This document shows, piece after piece, positions 55,078-64,000 of a DNA stretch of 64,000 nt. Under the pieces are notes generated by a model that saw only the letters and a program-made list of their open reading frames with translations, was not told the DNA's origin and ran no database searches. This DNA is from Calothrix anomala FACHB-343 (GTDB lineage: Bacteria; Cyanobacteriota; Cyanobacteriia; Cyanobacteriales; Nostocaceae), in the NCBI RefSeq assembly GCF_014696435.1, contig NZ_JACJQG010000007.1, positions 1 through 64,000 on the forward strand, in the 5' to 3' direction. Both the position numbers and the translations under genes were made by a program. Within the stretch, counting starts at the first letter, position 1, and each line of letters starts with the position of its first letter.

Positions 55078-55380
55078 TTAGTAACGGTTCCGTGCGCCAT
55101 AATTGCCACGATTACCGCCAAATGAACCGCCTCTATCTTCTTTGGGTTTAGCCTTATTTACTTTTAAGTCTCTTCCCATCCACTCTGCACCATCAAGGGC
55201 TTCAATGGCTGCAGTTTCTTCAGCATCGGTACCCATTTCAACAAAACCAAAGCCGCGCAGACGACCTGTTTCTCTATCAGTAGGTAGCTGAACACGTCTT
55301 ACAGAACCATATTCTGCAAATACGGCATTCAAACTAGCTTCTGTAACTTCGTAGGAAAGATTGCCTATATAAACTGACAT
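55078..55380 (-). CDS. rbp: RRM RNA-binding protein, glycine-rich tail
   Basis: The 100-residue protein is of the cyanobacterial Rbp family. RNP2 is VYIGNLSY (3-10) and RNP1 is RGFGFVEM. The single RRM spans about 2-80, followed by a short Gly/Arg/Asn tail (GGSFGGNRGNYGARNRY). These proteins bind RNA and several are cold-induced. The 5' region contains TAGAGATTTAGATTTCGGAG, a motif also found ahead of the small gene at 56351-56548. A strong terminator follows. Confidence 0.95.
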   Translation of the reverse strand: MSVYIGNLSYEVTEASLNAVFAEYGSVRRVQLPTDRETGRLRGFGFVEMGTDAEETAAIEALDGAEWMGRDLKVNKAKPKEDRGGSFGGNRGNYGARNRY

Positions 55381-55556
55381 AGATTGTCTCCGAAATTGTA
55401 AATGTGTAGAGATTTAGATTTCGGAGAAAAGTTTGTAAATACCAAAAACAAAAAGCCTGTCAATACTAAAAACAAAAGCTGTTAACCGAATTAATTTCTC
55501 AATTTTTATTATGACACACAAATTAGGTTTTAGGTAAACAATGGCAAAAAATAATA

Positions 55557-55766
55557 TTAGCTGACTAATTCAACTAAAGCTTCTCCCTGAAACCTAACGA
55601 CGCATGAGACTAAGCAGCCGCGATAATGTTCAGATGTAAATACTGAGAGTGTGATATTACTCTGGCCTGAATCTAAAATTTGCTTTACCTTACAGATTTG
55701 CCGTTTATTTTTGCAGTAGGCAATGATGCGATCGCCTGCTTTGACATCCAGTGCTTTAATTTTCAA
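55557..55766 (-). CDS. Small conserved-looking hypothetical protein
   Basis: The 69-residue protein, MKIKALDVKAGDRIIAYCKN at the start, has alternating hydrophobic and polar residues (CKVKQI, ITLSVFT, CLVSCVVRF) that suggest a small beta-barrel of SH3 or KOW type. GGAG lies upstream of the ATG. It may bind nucleic acid, as similar short barrels do; there is no direct evidence. It lies leftward, upstream of the RRM gene by about 180 bp. Confidence 0.6.
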   Translation of the reverse strand: MKIKALDVKAGDRIIAYCKNKRQICKVKQILDSGQSNITLSVFTSEHYRGCLVSCVVRFQGEALVELVS

Positions 55767-56350
55767 TTTCTCCTCACTCCTACAGTAATAGATCTAAACC
55801 GTTAAATCTATTGTTTTTTGATCTAATTTTTTTGGCGTTACTTGTGAAGTCTATTGCATCAATTTTTTACTAAATTTTTCACTATTTTCATAGTAACATG
55901 ATTTTAAATTTGCAGCTTATACTCATTAAGATATAGATATATTCATAGAGGGCATGGCACTGCCATGCCCCTACCATCTGTCGCCTTCTTTTTTAAATTG
56001 GTAGAAGAAAATTAAAAACCAATACCGTTCAGTTAGCGTCAAAAATCTTAAACCACGTAGGTTGGGTTGAGGAACAAAACCCAACATTTTCGGCGATTTG
56101 TTGGGTTTCACTTCGTTCAAACGCCAGTTGCTACAACGGGGGGAACCCCCCTTCGGGTTCGCCAGTCGCCTGCGGAGGGAAACCCTCCCGCAGCGCTGGT
56201 CTCACCGCAACGCACTGGCTCCCCAACCTACATTTATCCTTAACTGAACCGTATTGAATTAAAAACTAAAAGAATAGGTAGATTGCAGAAATCAGTAAAA
56301 TTGAAATTTTCGCCAATTATTACTAAATTATCTATTTTTGGGGTTTTAAG
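55767..56350. other. Intergenic region with dispersed repeats
   Basis: The region holds the palindrome GGGCATGGCACTGCCATGCCCC (two halves, 55950-55973) and GTAGGTTGGGTTGAGGAAC repeats at about 56058-56105 with further CAACGCACTGGCTCCCC arms to 56225. No gene is seen. Confidence 0.6.
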
Positions 56351-56548
56351 TTAACTGGAGGTAGCAGCAAGTTGTAGTTGCACCCACAATTCTTTTTTCC
56401 ACTTCAGCGTTAAAATTTTTGGATCTGTAATTCCCAAGGCTTTTAAGCAATTAGTTATGTCTTTTTTGCTTAATGAGTTTGGTTGGACTTCTGAAGCAAT
56501 AAAGCGAGCAAAAGTAGGTGAGACAAATGTAGGTATTTGTAAATTCAT
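56351..56548 (-). CDS. Small hypothetical protein
   Basis: The 65-residue protein begins MNLQIPTFVSPTFARFIASE and is mainly helical (KKDITNCLKALGITDPKILT, WKKELWVQLQLAA). GGAGG lies just upstream of the ATG, which supports expression. Its leader shares the TAGAGATTTAGAT motif with the RRM gene. No family was recognised. Confidence 0.6.
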   Translation of the reverse strand: MNLQIPTFVSPTFARFIASEVQPNSLSKKDITNCLKALGITDPKILTLKWKKELWVQLQLAATSS

Positions 56549-56917
56549 CTAGTCCTCCCAAATCTAATAGATTGTAGAGATTTAGATCCGGAAAGGTGTT
56601 ATGAGCTGATTCACGTAGCCGAAAATATTTCTCATTGCTCTAAACATAACACTTGAATCTGTAATGAGATTTAGGCAAGGCTAGAGGTTGTAATAAACAT
56701 CGGTACATATCTTTGTACGCTTTGCTAGCAGATGATTGTGGCTATCAATCTCATCTGAAAAAGTTAATTATTATCTAGGGAATATTGGCTCTAACTGGCG
56801 TTGCGTAATACAAATATAACGCAATATTAGGATTTTATTTATATTACACAAACTACAAAAAAGATTTTTCTTTATAGAACTTTGCATTTCTTGATATTTT
56901 TCTCTGGACTTAGAGAT
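56549..56917. other. Intergenic region between small ORF and hybrid kinase
   Basis: It contains the leader motif GTAGAGATTTAGATCCGGA (56574-56592) and AT-rich DNA. No gene, terminator or repeat family was recognised. Confidence 0.4.
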
Positions 56918-59900
56918 CTATACACCAGTCTGAATTACTCGAACAACAGCTTCTAACAATACTTCTGGCTCCACTGGCTTAGGTAGATGCAGTTGAAACC
57001 CAGCAGATAAAGCTTGATTGCGATCGCACTCGCTAGCGTAAGCAGTTAGCGCAATGGCAGGAATTGTCCCTCCTTGGGCTGGCGAAAGTTTTCGTAATTG
57101 TCTGATTAGCATATAGCCATCCATTTCTGGCATACCAATATCACACAGGAGTAGATCTGGGAGGAATTGCGGCAAAATATTTAATGCTTCGGCGGCGGAA
57201 GTAGCAACGGTGACATCTGCACCATGCTGGGTGAGAATAAATTCTGCTAAATTACCCATATCAGCTTCATCGTCTACAACCAAAATCCGCAAGCCTGTTA
57301 AATTTACAGATAAGCGGGAAGGTTGATTGTCTGGAGATGATTCCGGCTCAATGCTGGTTGCTGGTAACAAAACTGTAAATGTTGCGCCTAAACCCTCGCC
57401 TTGACTTTGGGCTTCTACCGTACCCCCATGTAGCTCAACAATTTGACGAACGATCGCCAAACCTAACCCCAATCCCCCAAATCTACGAGTTGTACTGCTA
57501 TCGGCTTGGCGAAAATACTCAAATACATGAGGTAGAAAGTCAGCATTGATACCTTTACCATTATCAATGACTTGAATTTGCACTTGGTTACCGATTTCTG
57601 CTAACTTCACTTCTACTCGTCCGCCTTCTGGTGTAAATTTAATGGCATTGGAGAGTAAATTCCAGAAGACTTGTTGCAAGCGATTGGCGTCGCCAAATAC
57701 GGTTTGCTTGCCTGGTTGGAAAATTGTTTGAATTTGAATAGATTTGCTATTGGCGGCTAACTGTACTGTTTCTATCGCGCCGGCAATCACTTCGATGAGG
57801 TTGACTGGCGCAGTCTGAAGACTGAGTTTACCCCGTAACATCCGGGAAATATCGAGCAAATCTTCAATCAGTTGGGCTTGGAGTTTGGCGTTGCGCTCGA
57901 TTGTTTCTAAGGCTTGCTGGGCTTTTGTGGGGGTTAATTTTTGCGTTTGCAGTAACTTTGTCCAGCCTAAAATTGGATTGAGGGGCGATCGCAATTCGTG
58001 AGATAGTACTGCGAGAAACTCATCTTTTACTCGGTTGGCTTGTTCCGCCTCAGCTCTTGCTTGACGTTCGGCTTCATATAACTGAGCGCGGGAAATGGCT
58101 TGAGCGCATTGACGACTAATTGCCAAAATAAATTCGCGATCGTCTGCGGTGAGTTGTTTATACTCTGGGAAATTCAGCGACATTCCACCCACCGATCTAC
58201 CTTCAGCCACTAGGGGTAGGGACATCCAGGCACTATTATCATATTTGCTGTAATTTTCTGCTAAATGAGGATAGCGGCTAACTCTTTCGGCTACGGTTTC
58301 CATCCACACTGGCTCTCTAGTTCGGATAGCTTCGGCTAAGGGAACAGGAGTATTAATGGAAAATCGCCGCCAAGATTCTGACAAGTCACTTTCATGACTG
58401 ACAGCTTTGACAAGTTCTAGCTCGGTGCCATCATCGCTGACTAGTACCACCATTGCCGAGGTAGCTTTTAATACAGCCATGCTTTGTTCTACAATTACCT
58501 CCACCACTTGCAAAGGAGTCAGGGATTGAGACAGGGCGGCTGTCACTGTTTGCAAGCAGGCAGTGCGATCTGCGGCGGTTTCGGCTGCTTGTCTGGCTTG
58601 TTGAGCTTGTTGATAAAGACGGGCATTATCAATAGCGATCGCAGCTCGTCGCGCTAAATCTTCGGCTAAATTCAAATCTTTTCGGCTGTAATGACGCTGA
58701 GATTCGGTAAATACAAAGGAAATACTGCCAAAAACTTTTTCTTGCGCTTTTAAAGGTGCAATAATGCAGGATTTTAAGCCTAATCCGCGTAAGAGTTCTA
58801 AATATTCAGGATCGGCAATAGCCGCAGTTAACTGTTCATCGGTAATTTGGGTAACAATTTCACTGTTTCCAGTTTGCATTACCTGAGAAATACCATAGCA
58901 ATCATCCAATTTTCGCGGATAGCGTTGAGCTAATTCCCAGCCCAAGTGCTGCTTTTGCGGATCGATATGGGCAACGGCGACAAGGTTGATGCTGTTATCT
59001 TCATTGAGTAAATCGACACTACACCAATCGGCAAAGTAGGGTACAGCTAAATCGGCAACGCTTTGCAGGGTTTGTTGGTAATCTAAGGAAGAAGCCAACA
59101 CTGCACTTACTTCGGCTAAAAAAGCTGACTGTTGTTGGGCGGCTTCGGCGGCGGCGCGGGCTACTTGTTCCCTTACTAGTTGTACTCGTTTTTCTTCAGC
59201 TTGTTGGCGATCGCGTAACGCTGCTTGCTGCTCGGTAATATCAAAAAATGAGGCGACAACGGCGTAAGGCTGATTGCTATTTATAGGGAATAGGGGGCGG
59301 GTATTGATGGAAATCCAGGTTAAACTGGCGTCTGGTTTGTGAATACCCATGATGACATTGGTTTGTGGCTCTCCAGTACGCAAAGTTACCATTGATGGAT
59401 GCAATTCGCCAGGGAAAGGGGAACCATCTTCATAAACAGCCCGCCAGCGCGGATCGAGAGATGTACGCCCCATTATTTGATCGGCTGTTAAGCCTAAAAT
59501 TTTCTCTGCACTGGGATTACAGGTAAAAATTTCTCCATCAGCGTACTGTAAGACAATGCCTTCAGCCGCCGCTTCAATCACCGAACGATAACGCTCTTGG
59601 GATTCTTGCAGGGCTGCTTCTACCTGCTGACGTTCGGTAATATCGGTAATAGCAGTAATAACGCTGATAATTTCGCCAGCAGCATTAAATAAAGGTGAAG
59701 CATTAATTGATAAAATAGAAACTGTACCATCGGCATGGGCGATCGCGTGTTCCACTCCATACACAGCTTCCCCAGTCTGCATCACCTGTACAAAAGGTAG
59801 TTCAGCTTCGGGAAAAGGTTGCCCTTCGACAGTGGTAATTGACCAAGATGGATCGTTATATACTCGTTCTGTAATCCCACTATTAGTTAATTTTAAGATT

Positions 59901-60715
59901 TGCTCGGCGGCTCGATTAGCAGCGATAATTTGTCCGGCAAGATTGATAATAACAATACCATCAGGAATTGTCTGAAAAATACTCGATAACCTAGCTTCAC
60001 TCTCGCGCAGAGCATTTTCTATCTGTTTGCGCTCGGTGATATCGTGCATTACTACCACTGCACCTTGTTTTTCACCTTGCAAATTAGCGATCGCTTGCCC
60101 ATTTGCTGATAAAATTCGCACTAATCCCTGCTGAGGTGCGATCGTCATTTCCACATTTTCCACCCGTTCGCCCTGTAAGGCGCGAAATAGGGGAATATCC
60201 GCCGTATTCATCGGTGTTTTACCATCAGGCAAATACAAATCGTAATATTCTGCCCATTGCTCCGGTAGTATGGGTTGTACAGGTAATCCGTGAAATAATC
60301 GCGCTGCTTGATTAAATAACTTTAATTGCCCATTGGCATCGCAAGCCACAATTCCGGCTTGAATATTATCTAACAAGACATTAAGAAAATCTTGCTCTTT
60401 GCGTAGCTTTGTTTCTAATTGTTTCCTGTCTGTAATATCTAAAAAATAAGCTAATAAACCATGAGGAATCGGTACCAACCGCACCGTTAACCATCGATTT
60501 AATGGGGGATAAAACTCATCAAACTCAACAGGTAATTGTTGGTTAATTGCTTGCTGAGAGTATTGAAACAAATCACTCGTAGCATCAACAGCAAATACAT
60601 CCCATAATATTTTGCCTAATAGAAGCTCTCGCTGGATGCCCAAAAGCGCTGCAACTTGATTATTAACCGAGGTGACAAGCCACGAGCTGTTGATTTCAAT
60701 TAACGCCTCAGCCAT
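56918..60715 (-). CDS. Multi-PAS/GAF hybrid histidine kinase
   Basis: The 1265-residue hybrid sensor kinase has at least four PAS domains (first at the N-terminus, then EKILKLTNSG, ITDITERQQVEAALQESQER and IMGRTSLDPRWRAVYEDGSP regions, each preceded by linker helices). Two GAF domains follow (QSVADLAVPYFADWCSVDLL and VIVEQSMAVLKATSAMVVLV). HisKA has the phospho-accepting His in LSHELRSPLNPILGW; HATPase has FWNLLSNAIKFTPEGG and GLGLGLAIVRQIVELHGG. The C-terminal receiver has VVDDEADMG and the acceptor Asp in LLLCDIGMPEMDG. It is soluble. The PAS domain seems to begin upstream of ATG 60715: the frame stays open, and a CTG at 60806-60808 follows AAAGGAGG, so the true start may be 31 codons earlier. 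Confidence 0.9.
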   Translation of the reverse strand: MAEALIEINSSWLVTSVNNQVAALLGIQRELLLGKILWDVFAVDATSDLFQYSQQAINQQLPVEFDEFYPPLNRWLTVRLVPIPHGLLAYFLDITDRKQLETKLRKEQDFLNVLLDNIQAGIVACDANGQLKLFNQAARLFHGLPVQPILPEQWAEYYDLYLPDGKTPMNTADIPLFRALQGERVENVEMTIAPQQGLVRILSANGQAIANLQGEKQGAVVVMHDITERKQIENALRESEARLSSIFQTIPDGIVIINLAGQIIAANRAAEQILKLTNSGITERVYNDPSWSITTVEGQPFPEAELPFVQVMQTGEAVYGVEHAIAHADGTVSILSINASPLFNAAGEIISVITAITDITERQQVEAALQESQERYRSVIEAAAEGIVLQYADGEIFTCNPSAEKILGLTADQIMGRTSLDPRWRAVYEDGSPFPGELHPSMVTLRTGEPQTNVIMGIHKPDASLTWISINTRPLFPINSNQPYAVVASFFDITEQQAALRDRQQAEEKRVQLVREQVARAAAEAAQQQSAFLAEVSAVLASSLDYQQTLQSVADLAVPYFADWCSVDLLNEDNSINLVAVAHIDPQKQHLGWELAQRYPRKLDDCYGISQVMQTGNSEIVTQITDEQLTAAIADPEYLELLRGLGLKSCIIAPLKAQEKVFGSISFVFTESQRHYSRKDLNLAEDLARRAAIAIDNARLYQQAQQARQAAETAADRTACLQTVTAALSQSLTPLQVVEVIVEQSMAVLKATSAMVVLVSDDGTELELVKAVSHESDLSESWRRFSINTPVPLAEAIRTREPVWMETVAERVSRYPHLAENYSKYDNSAWMSLPLVAEGRSVGGMSLNFPEYKQLTADDREFILAISRQCAQAISRAQLYEAERQARAEAEQANRVKDEFLAVLSHELRSPLNPILGWTKLLQTQKLTPTKAQQALETIERNAKLQAQLIEDLLDISRMLRGKLSLQTAPVNLIEVIAGAIETVQLAANSKSIQIQTIFQPGKQTVFGDANRLQQVFWNLLSNAIKFTPEGGRVEVKLAEIGNQVQIQVIDNGKGINADFLPHVFEYFRQADSSTTRRFGGLGLGLAIVRQIVELHGGTVEAQSQGEGLGATFTVLLPATSIEPESSPDNQPSRLSVNLTGLRILVVDDEADMGNLAEFILTQHGADVTVATSAAEALNILPQFLPDLLLCDIGMPEMDGYMLIRQLRKLSPAQGGTIPAIALTAYASECDRNQALSAGFQLHLPKPVEPEVLLEAVVRVIQTGV

Positions 60716-61047
60716 GTTGTCAACAATTGCTTGGAAGCGTTCTGCAGCAGGTAGATCGTTGGAAAACTGTTCTGGAGAATTGAATATTTCTGGGCGATCG
60801 CTGTTCAGATGAGCCTCCTTTACCCCGGCAATACTGTCACCAACCGAAAATAATCTAGCCTAGCACTAAATGCCCAATGGTTGATCTGAGCTTTTCTGAT
60901 TCTACAAGTTTCAGTAAATCGGCGTTAAAAATTATCTTATTACAAGGCAGAGAGCAGGGGACAAGGGAGACAATTGTACAGACAAGGGCGATCGCGTCTT
61001 TAACAAATGACTATTGACTATTGACTATTGACTACTGACTTAAAAAC

Positions 61048-62214
61048 CTAAAATGCATAATAATATGCAGGGTAGGCGCAATTTTTGACAGCCTGAAGTA
61101 AAGGATCGGGAGTTTCTGCTTCAGGTAGCCAGCCGGCTGCTAAATCCCAAATAATGATACCGCCTAAACTATTTTTCTGGACATAATTAATCTTTACCTG
61201 TACCGATTTCTCATCTTCATAAGAAATAAAACTATCAGTAGCAGAACCCAATGTATCAATTTTTAAATAGGCAGATTGGGCGGTTTCATCCCAATGATAA
61301 ACCTGCTTTTTGTAATAGCGATGAATAATATCAAAATATGGAATTGAAGCTAATGTAGGTATTTGGGTTTTGTCCCATTTCTGTAATGGCTCAAATACGC
61401 CACCCCATTTTTTACCCTCAAAATCAATTCCAATTCCTAACTTACTGGCGGCTACACCTGCATTGATAAAAGCTTTGACGAACCCATCAGCAGAAGGCAA
61501 AAGTTGACCAGTTATAGGAAGTGTGTGCCCGCCATCATACAGTGGTGCATTGTGCCAAGTAATCCAACCTAGAGAATTTTCTGCTAATTGATATGTTGTG
61601 ATATTGATTTGCGCGAATAGATGTTGCAATTTAGCAAATAGCTCTGGGCGATTTTTGACAGCCGCAGTTAATATTGGCTGGGGAGTAATGGCGCTTAATT
61701 TCTCAGTCAAAAGATGAATGAAAGCAGTATATTGGGCTTCATCCTCTTCTGTGAGATATTCCCAATGAATATCAATGCCATCGTATTGTTCGCCATCATA
61801 GCCTCTACCATCGTTGGTTAAAAATTTGACCAAATTAGTTGTAAAGGCGTCAAGATTTTCTGGGTTGGTAGCGGCTCTAAATCTATTGTTGATATTTGTC
61901 GCCCCATTTATTGCTGCTTTTTCATGGGAAGCGATCGCAAACAGAACTTTTGTACCAGATGCATGGGCTGCTTTCAACAAAGCTGCTGAGTTTTCTGGAG
62001 TAATTTGATTAGTCTCAAAATCCAAATCGGCGGGAGCGAAAATTGCATTTTGTTGTTTAGCACCAGGTTTAACAGCAAAATGAACGATTGTAGTTACAGC
62101 ACTGTAATCAATTTCTTCCGGGCGTAAATAATCTTGTCGCCAACCGGGATAATAAGCGCTAGTCCATCCCAAAATGCATTGATTATTGACTGGGAAACTA
62201 TCAAGTGTTCTCAT
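61048..62214 (-). CDS. GH18 family glycosyl hydrolase (chitinase-like)
   Basis: The protein of about 388 residues has the TIM-barrel of glycosyl hydrolase family 18: ILGWTSAYYPGWRQDYLRPE early, VTTIVHFAVKPG, VLFAIASHE, the catalytic strand YDGIDIHWEYL, and a final YVQKNSLGGIIIWDLAAGW. The catalytic Glu of DxxDxDxE is present, but the Asp two residues before it is His (DGIDIHWE), which may lower or change activity. There is no signal peptide. I chose ATG 62214 with AGAGG upstream; a TTG at 62235 is possible. It may be a lectin-like or lichenase/chitinase relative. Confidence 0.85.
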   Translation of the reverse strand: MRTLDSFPVNNQCILGWTSAYYPGWRQDYLRPEEIDYSAVTTIVHFAVKPGAKQQNAIFAPADLDFETNQITPENSAALLKAAHASGTKVLFAIASHEKAAINGATNINNRFRAATNPENLDAFTTNLVKFLTNDGRGYDGEQYDGIDIHWEYLTEEDEAQYTAFIHLLTEKLSAITPQPILTAAVKNRPELFAKLQHLFAQINITTYQLAENSLGWITWHNAPLYDGGHTLPITGQLLPSADGFVKAFINAGVAASKLGIGIDFEGKKWGGVFEPLQKWDKTQIPTLASIPYFDIIHRYYKKQVYHWDETAQSAYLKIDTLGSATDSFISYEDEKSVQVKINYVQKNSLGGIIIWDLAAGWLPEAETPDPLLQAVKNCAYPAYYYAF

Positions 62215-62341
62215 ATAGCCTCTGTAACCTAACAATTTAGCGATCGCGATGAAGTATCAGCACAAACTACTCTACAAAGGGTGTTTGTATAATTCCGGTT
62301 AGGTTAGGTGGAAGGAAATACAGAAGTTTAACTTGAAAATA

Positions 62342-62391
62342 GCGTTGACGGTTGACGGTTGACGGTTGACGGTTGACGGTTGACGGTTGAC
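62342..62391. repeat. Heptameric STRR, unit GTTGACG
   Basis: Six to seven tandem copies of GTTGACG lie between the GH18 and fructokinase genes. Another heptamer run, TGACTAT, lies at about 61007-61040. Confidence 0.9.
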
Positions 62392-62521
62392 TCTTAAGAT
62401 AAATTTTCATGTTTGGTAGTGAGATTTTATAGCGATCGACTCGCGTGATTAGATCCCCGATTTCTTGAAGAAGTCGGGGATCTAGGAATTTAGCAAAATT
62501 AAGGCGATGAACTATGAGCCG

Positions 62522-63499
62522 CTAAATTTGATGAGAAGCCAGAAAAGCTTCGACTTCCGCAGCCGTGGGTTGAGAAGCGATCGCACCTGGTTTAATTGTA
62601 GTTAGGGCACCTACAGCGCTCGCATAAGTCACAATAGTTTTTGCTGTTTCCCCATTAGCTAAGTTTTTGATCCCATACTGTAATAGTTGATGGATAAACC
62701 CGGCTAAAAAGCTATCTCCTGCGCCTGTTGTATCCACCACAGGTATAGAAAATGAGGGGAGTTTACCTTCATTTTCCACCAAGCAATAGGCGCAACCGTT
62801 TTCCCCATCTGTCACTAGCACTCCTTCCAGAGAATCGACTCGGTATGTAATTGCACCAGGATCGCTAGTATCAAAGAGCCATTCAGCTTCTTCCTTAGAT
62901 AATTTGACAAAATCGACTCGTTTGAGTATTTCTTCAATTTTTTGCCGCGCAATTTGATGATCGTGCCAAAATACAGGACGCCAATTCACATCCAGCAAAA
63001 TCTTTAAATCGTAATATTCTGCTAATTCCAGAGCGCGATGAATGGCTTTTTCACTATCTGGATAAGCTAATTCCAAAGTACCTAAAACCAAAAAATCTGC
63101 TTCTTGAAATAAAGATTTCGGCAATTTTTCTGCTATTAGGTGCGTATCAGCAAATTCGGTGGTATCATACTTGCCAAATCCGGCAAAAGTGCGATCGCCT
63201 GCCAAATCCCTAGTTACATAAACTTGTCTGGTTGGGGCAGTTGGATGGCGCTGTACCCCTATTGTATCTACACCTAGTTCTTGTAACAGGTCTACCAATT
63301 TATTACCTGGTTCATCTTCACCAACAGCTCCGATAAAACCCGCTGGTGTCCCCAGCTTCACTAAAGCACAAGCCACGTTTGCTGGCGCTCCTCCTGGGTA
63401 AGGAGTCCAAGACTGAACCTCTTCTAGCTTTAGCCCCAATTGATCGGCTAAACAATCAAACAAAATTTCACCGAGACATAAAACGCGGGGATTGCTCAT
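62522..63499 (-). CDS. PfkB family carbohydrate kinase (fructokinase-like)
   Basis: The 325-residue ribokinase-family sugar kinase starts RVLCLGEILFDCLAD. Family signature 1 is GGAPANVACALVKLGTPAGF and signature 2 is VVDTTGAGDSFLAGF, whose Asp is the catalytic base. QVYVTRDLAGDRTFAGFG is the fructokinase-type substrate lid. It probably phosphorylates fructose to fructose 6-phosphate with ATP in sucrose catabolism, but other sugars are possible. It is a single leftward gene. Confidence 0.92.
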   Translation of the reverse strand: MSNPRVLCLGEILFDCLADQLGLKLEEVQSWTPYPGGAPANVACALVKLGTPAGFIGAVGEDEPGNKLVDLLQELGVDTIGVQRHPTAPTRQVYVTRDLAGDRTFAGFGKYDTTEFADTHLIAEKLPKSLFQEADFLVLGTLELAYPDSEKAIHRALELAEYYDLKILLDVNWRPVFWHDHQIARQKIEEILKRVDFVKLSKEEAEWLFDTSDPGAITYRVDSLEGVLVTDGENGCAYCLVENEGKLPSFSIPVVDTTGAGDSFLAGFIHQLLQYGIKNLANGETAKTIVTYASAVGALTTIKPGAIASQPTAAEVEAFLASHQI

Positions 63500-63852
63500 T
63501 TCATTTTAGAGTTTCGATTTGGGAGGAAGATTTTCCAGTATAAAATCTACAATAATCTTTGCTTTATGTCGCCAGTCCTTCATAGAATGAAATAGCAATT
63601 TTTGCTACTAATCTTAGGGTGTAAATGTTTTGCTCCCACATTTTATTGCATCGGTAAAAAGGCTGACTTTATATATTGAATGGTAGTATTTATTACTGGC
63701 ATTTTTTCAATTTCATGACTATGAGGCAAAAATAAACAAAAAATAATGGCAATTATCATGCTAACAGCGCGGAAAATGCCTGCCTAGAGAAGAATCTTCT
63801 AGAATTAGAGAGAGTGATTAAGTACATATACCAAGGGAGGATAGAATAAGTC
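63500..63852. other. Intergenic region between divergent genes
   Basis: The region separates the fructokinase-like gene from the rightward regulator gene and must hold both promoters. No further gene or repeat is seen. Confidence 0.5.
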
Positions 63853-64000
63853 ATGGCTGCTGGCGAGTCTGTGACCCCTGTTAGTCTGTCAGACAGAGAA
63901 CTGCAAATTATCGACTTAGTGGCCGCTGGCTTAACTAACCAAGAGATTGCAGGAAAACTGGAAATTAGCAAACGCACAGTTGATAACCATATCAGCAATA
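63853..64000 (+). CDS. LuxR-type HTH regulator, N-terminal part (cut by the window)
   Basis: The frame starts at ATG 63853, preceded by GGGAGG, and runs off the right edge after 49 codons. It reads MAAGESVTPVSLSDRELQII and then AAGLTNQEIAGKLEISKRTV, a LuxR/FixJ-type helix-turn-helix placed right at the N-terminus with no receiver domain before it. The short form resembles PedR-like cyanobacterial regulators that respond to photosynthetic electron transport. Assignment beyond LuxR-type HTH is inference, since the rest is outside the window. Confidence 0.85.
   Translation, partial: MAAGESVTPVSLSDRELQIIDLVAAGLTNQEIAGKLEISKRTVDNHISN

Overview
The window looks like chromosomal DNA of a filamentous, probably heterocyst-forming cyanobacterium (Nostocales type). 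The evidence is the very frequent HIP1 octamer GCGATCGC, a DnaE gene that stops inside a split intein, heptameric tandem repeats (STRRs) in many intergenic gaps, a nifH gene, WD40/STAND proteins, Uma2 proteins and cyanobacterial RRM and HdrB-like genes. The left edge cuts what may be a transposase and the right edge cuts a LuxR-type regulator gene.

Layout. 1-6.1 kb: GAF histidine kinase, a lipoprotein/FMN-reductase/cupin run, a nuclease-like protein and a DUF4336 protein. 6.1-7.1 kb: repeat-rich DNA (heptamers, a 62-bp array, two MITE-like elements, a palindrome). 7.1-13.8 kb: cobalamin ring genes cobI-cobH-cobG behind a cobalamin riboswitch, divergent cobL, then cobK and a DUF1636 protein. 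14-19.6 kb: a 59-residue ORF, a dicarboxylate symporter and dnaE-N carrying a cis-splicing homing-endonuclease intein plus the N-half of the split intein. 20-25.7 kb: a STAND/NACHT conflict-type island in which the ATPase and its WD40 sensor are separate genes, with a small two-TM protein and a second ATPase lacking a sensor. 26-35.7 kb: FAD oxidoreductase, two tandem Ser/Thr kinases, MurJ and an EAL protein. 36-40.1 kb: three small proteins sharing a double-glycine leader, with an RTX protein among them and repeated palindromes upstream. 41.6-49.7 kb: lpxD, a small heat-shock protein, a frameshifted gene, an HdrB-like gene, acpP-fabF and tkt. 50.1-51.6 kb: three odd tRNA-like genes and a lone nifH. 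53-64 kb: hypothetical genes, thioredoxin, an RRM protein, a large hybrid histidine kinase, a GH18 protein, a fructokinase-like gene and the cut regulator.

How genes work together. CobI, CobG, CobK, CobL and CobH are successive steps of corrin-ring synthesis under B12 feedback; CobJ, CobM and later steps lie elsewhere. acpP and fabF serve fatty-acid elongation. The HTH-ATPase and WD40 genes together reconstitute one normal STAND protein. DnaE-N must be trans-spliced to a DnaE-C encoded outside the window.

Most worth following up: the split STAND/WD40 island, the double-glycine-leader peptide locus with its palindromic upstream sites, the atypical tRNA cluster, and the doubly intein-interrupted dnaE. 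All family names come from recognising sequence patterns by eye; no database search was run.
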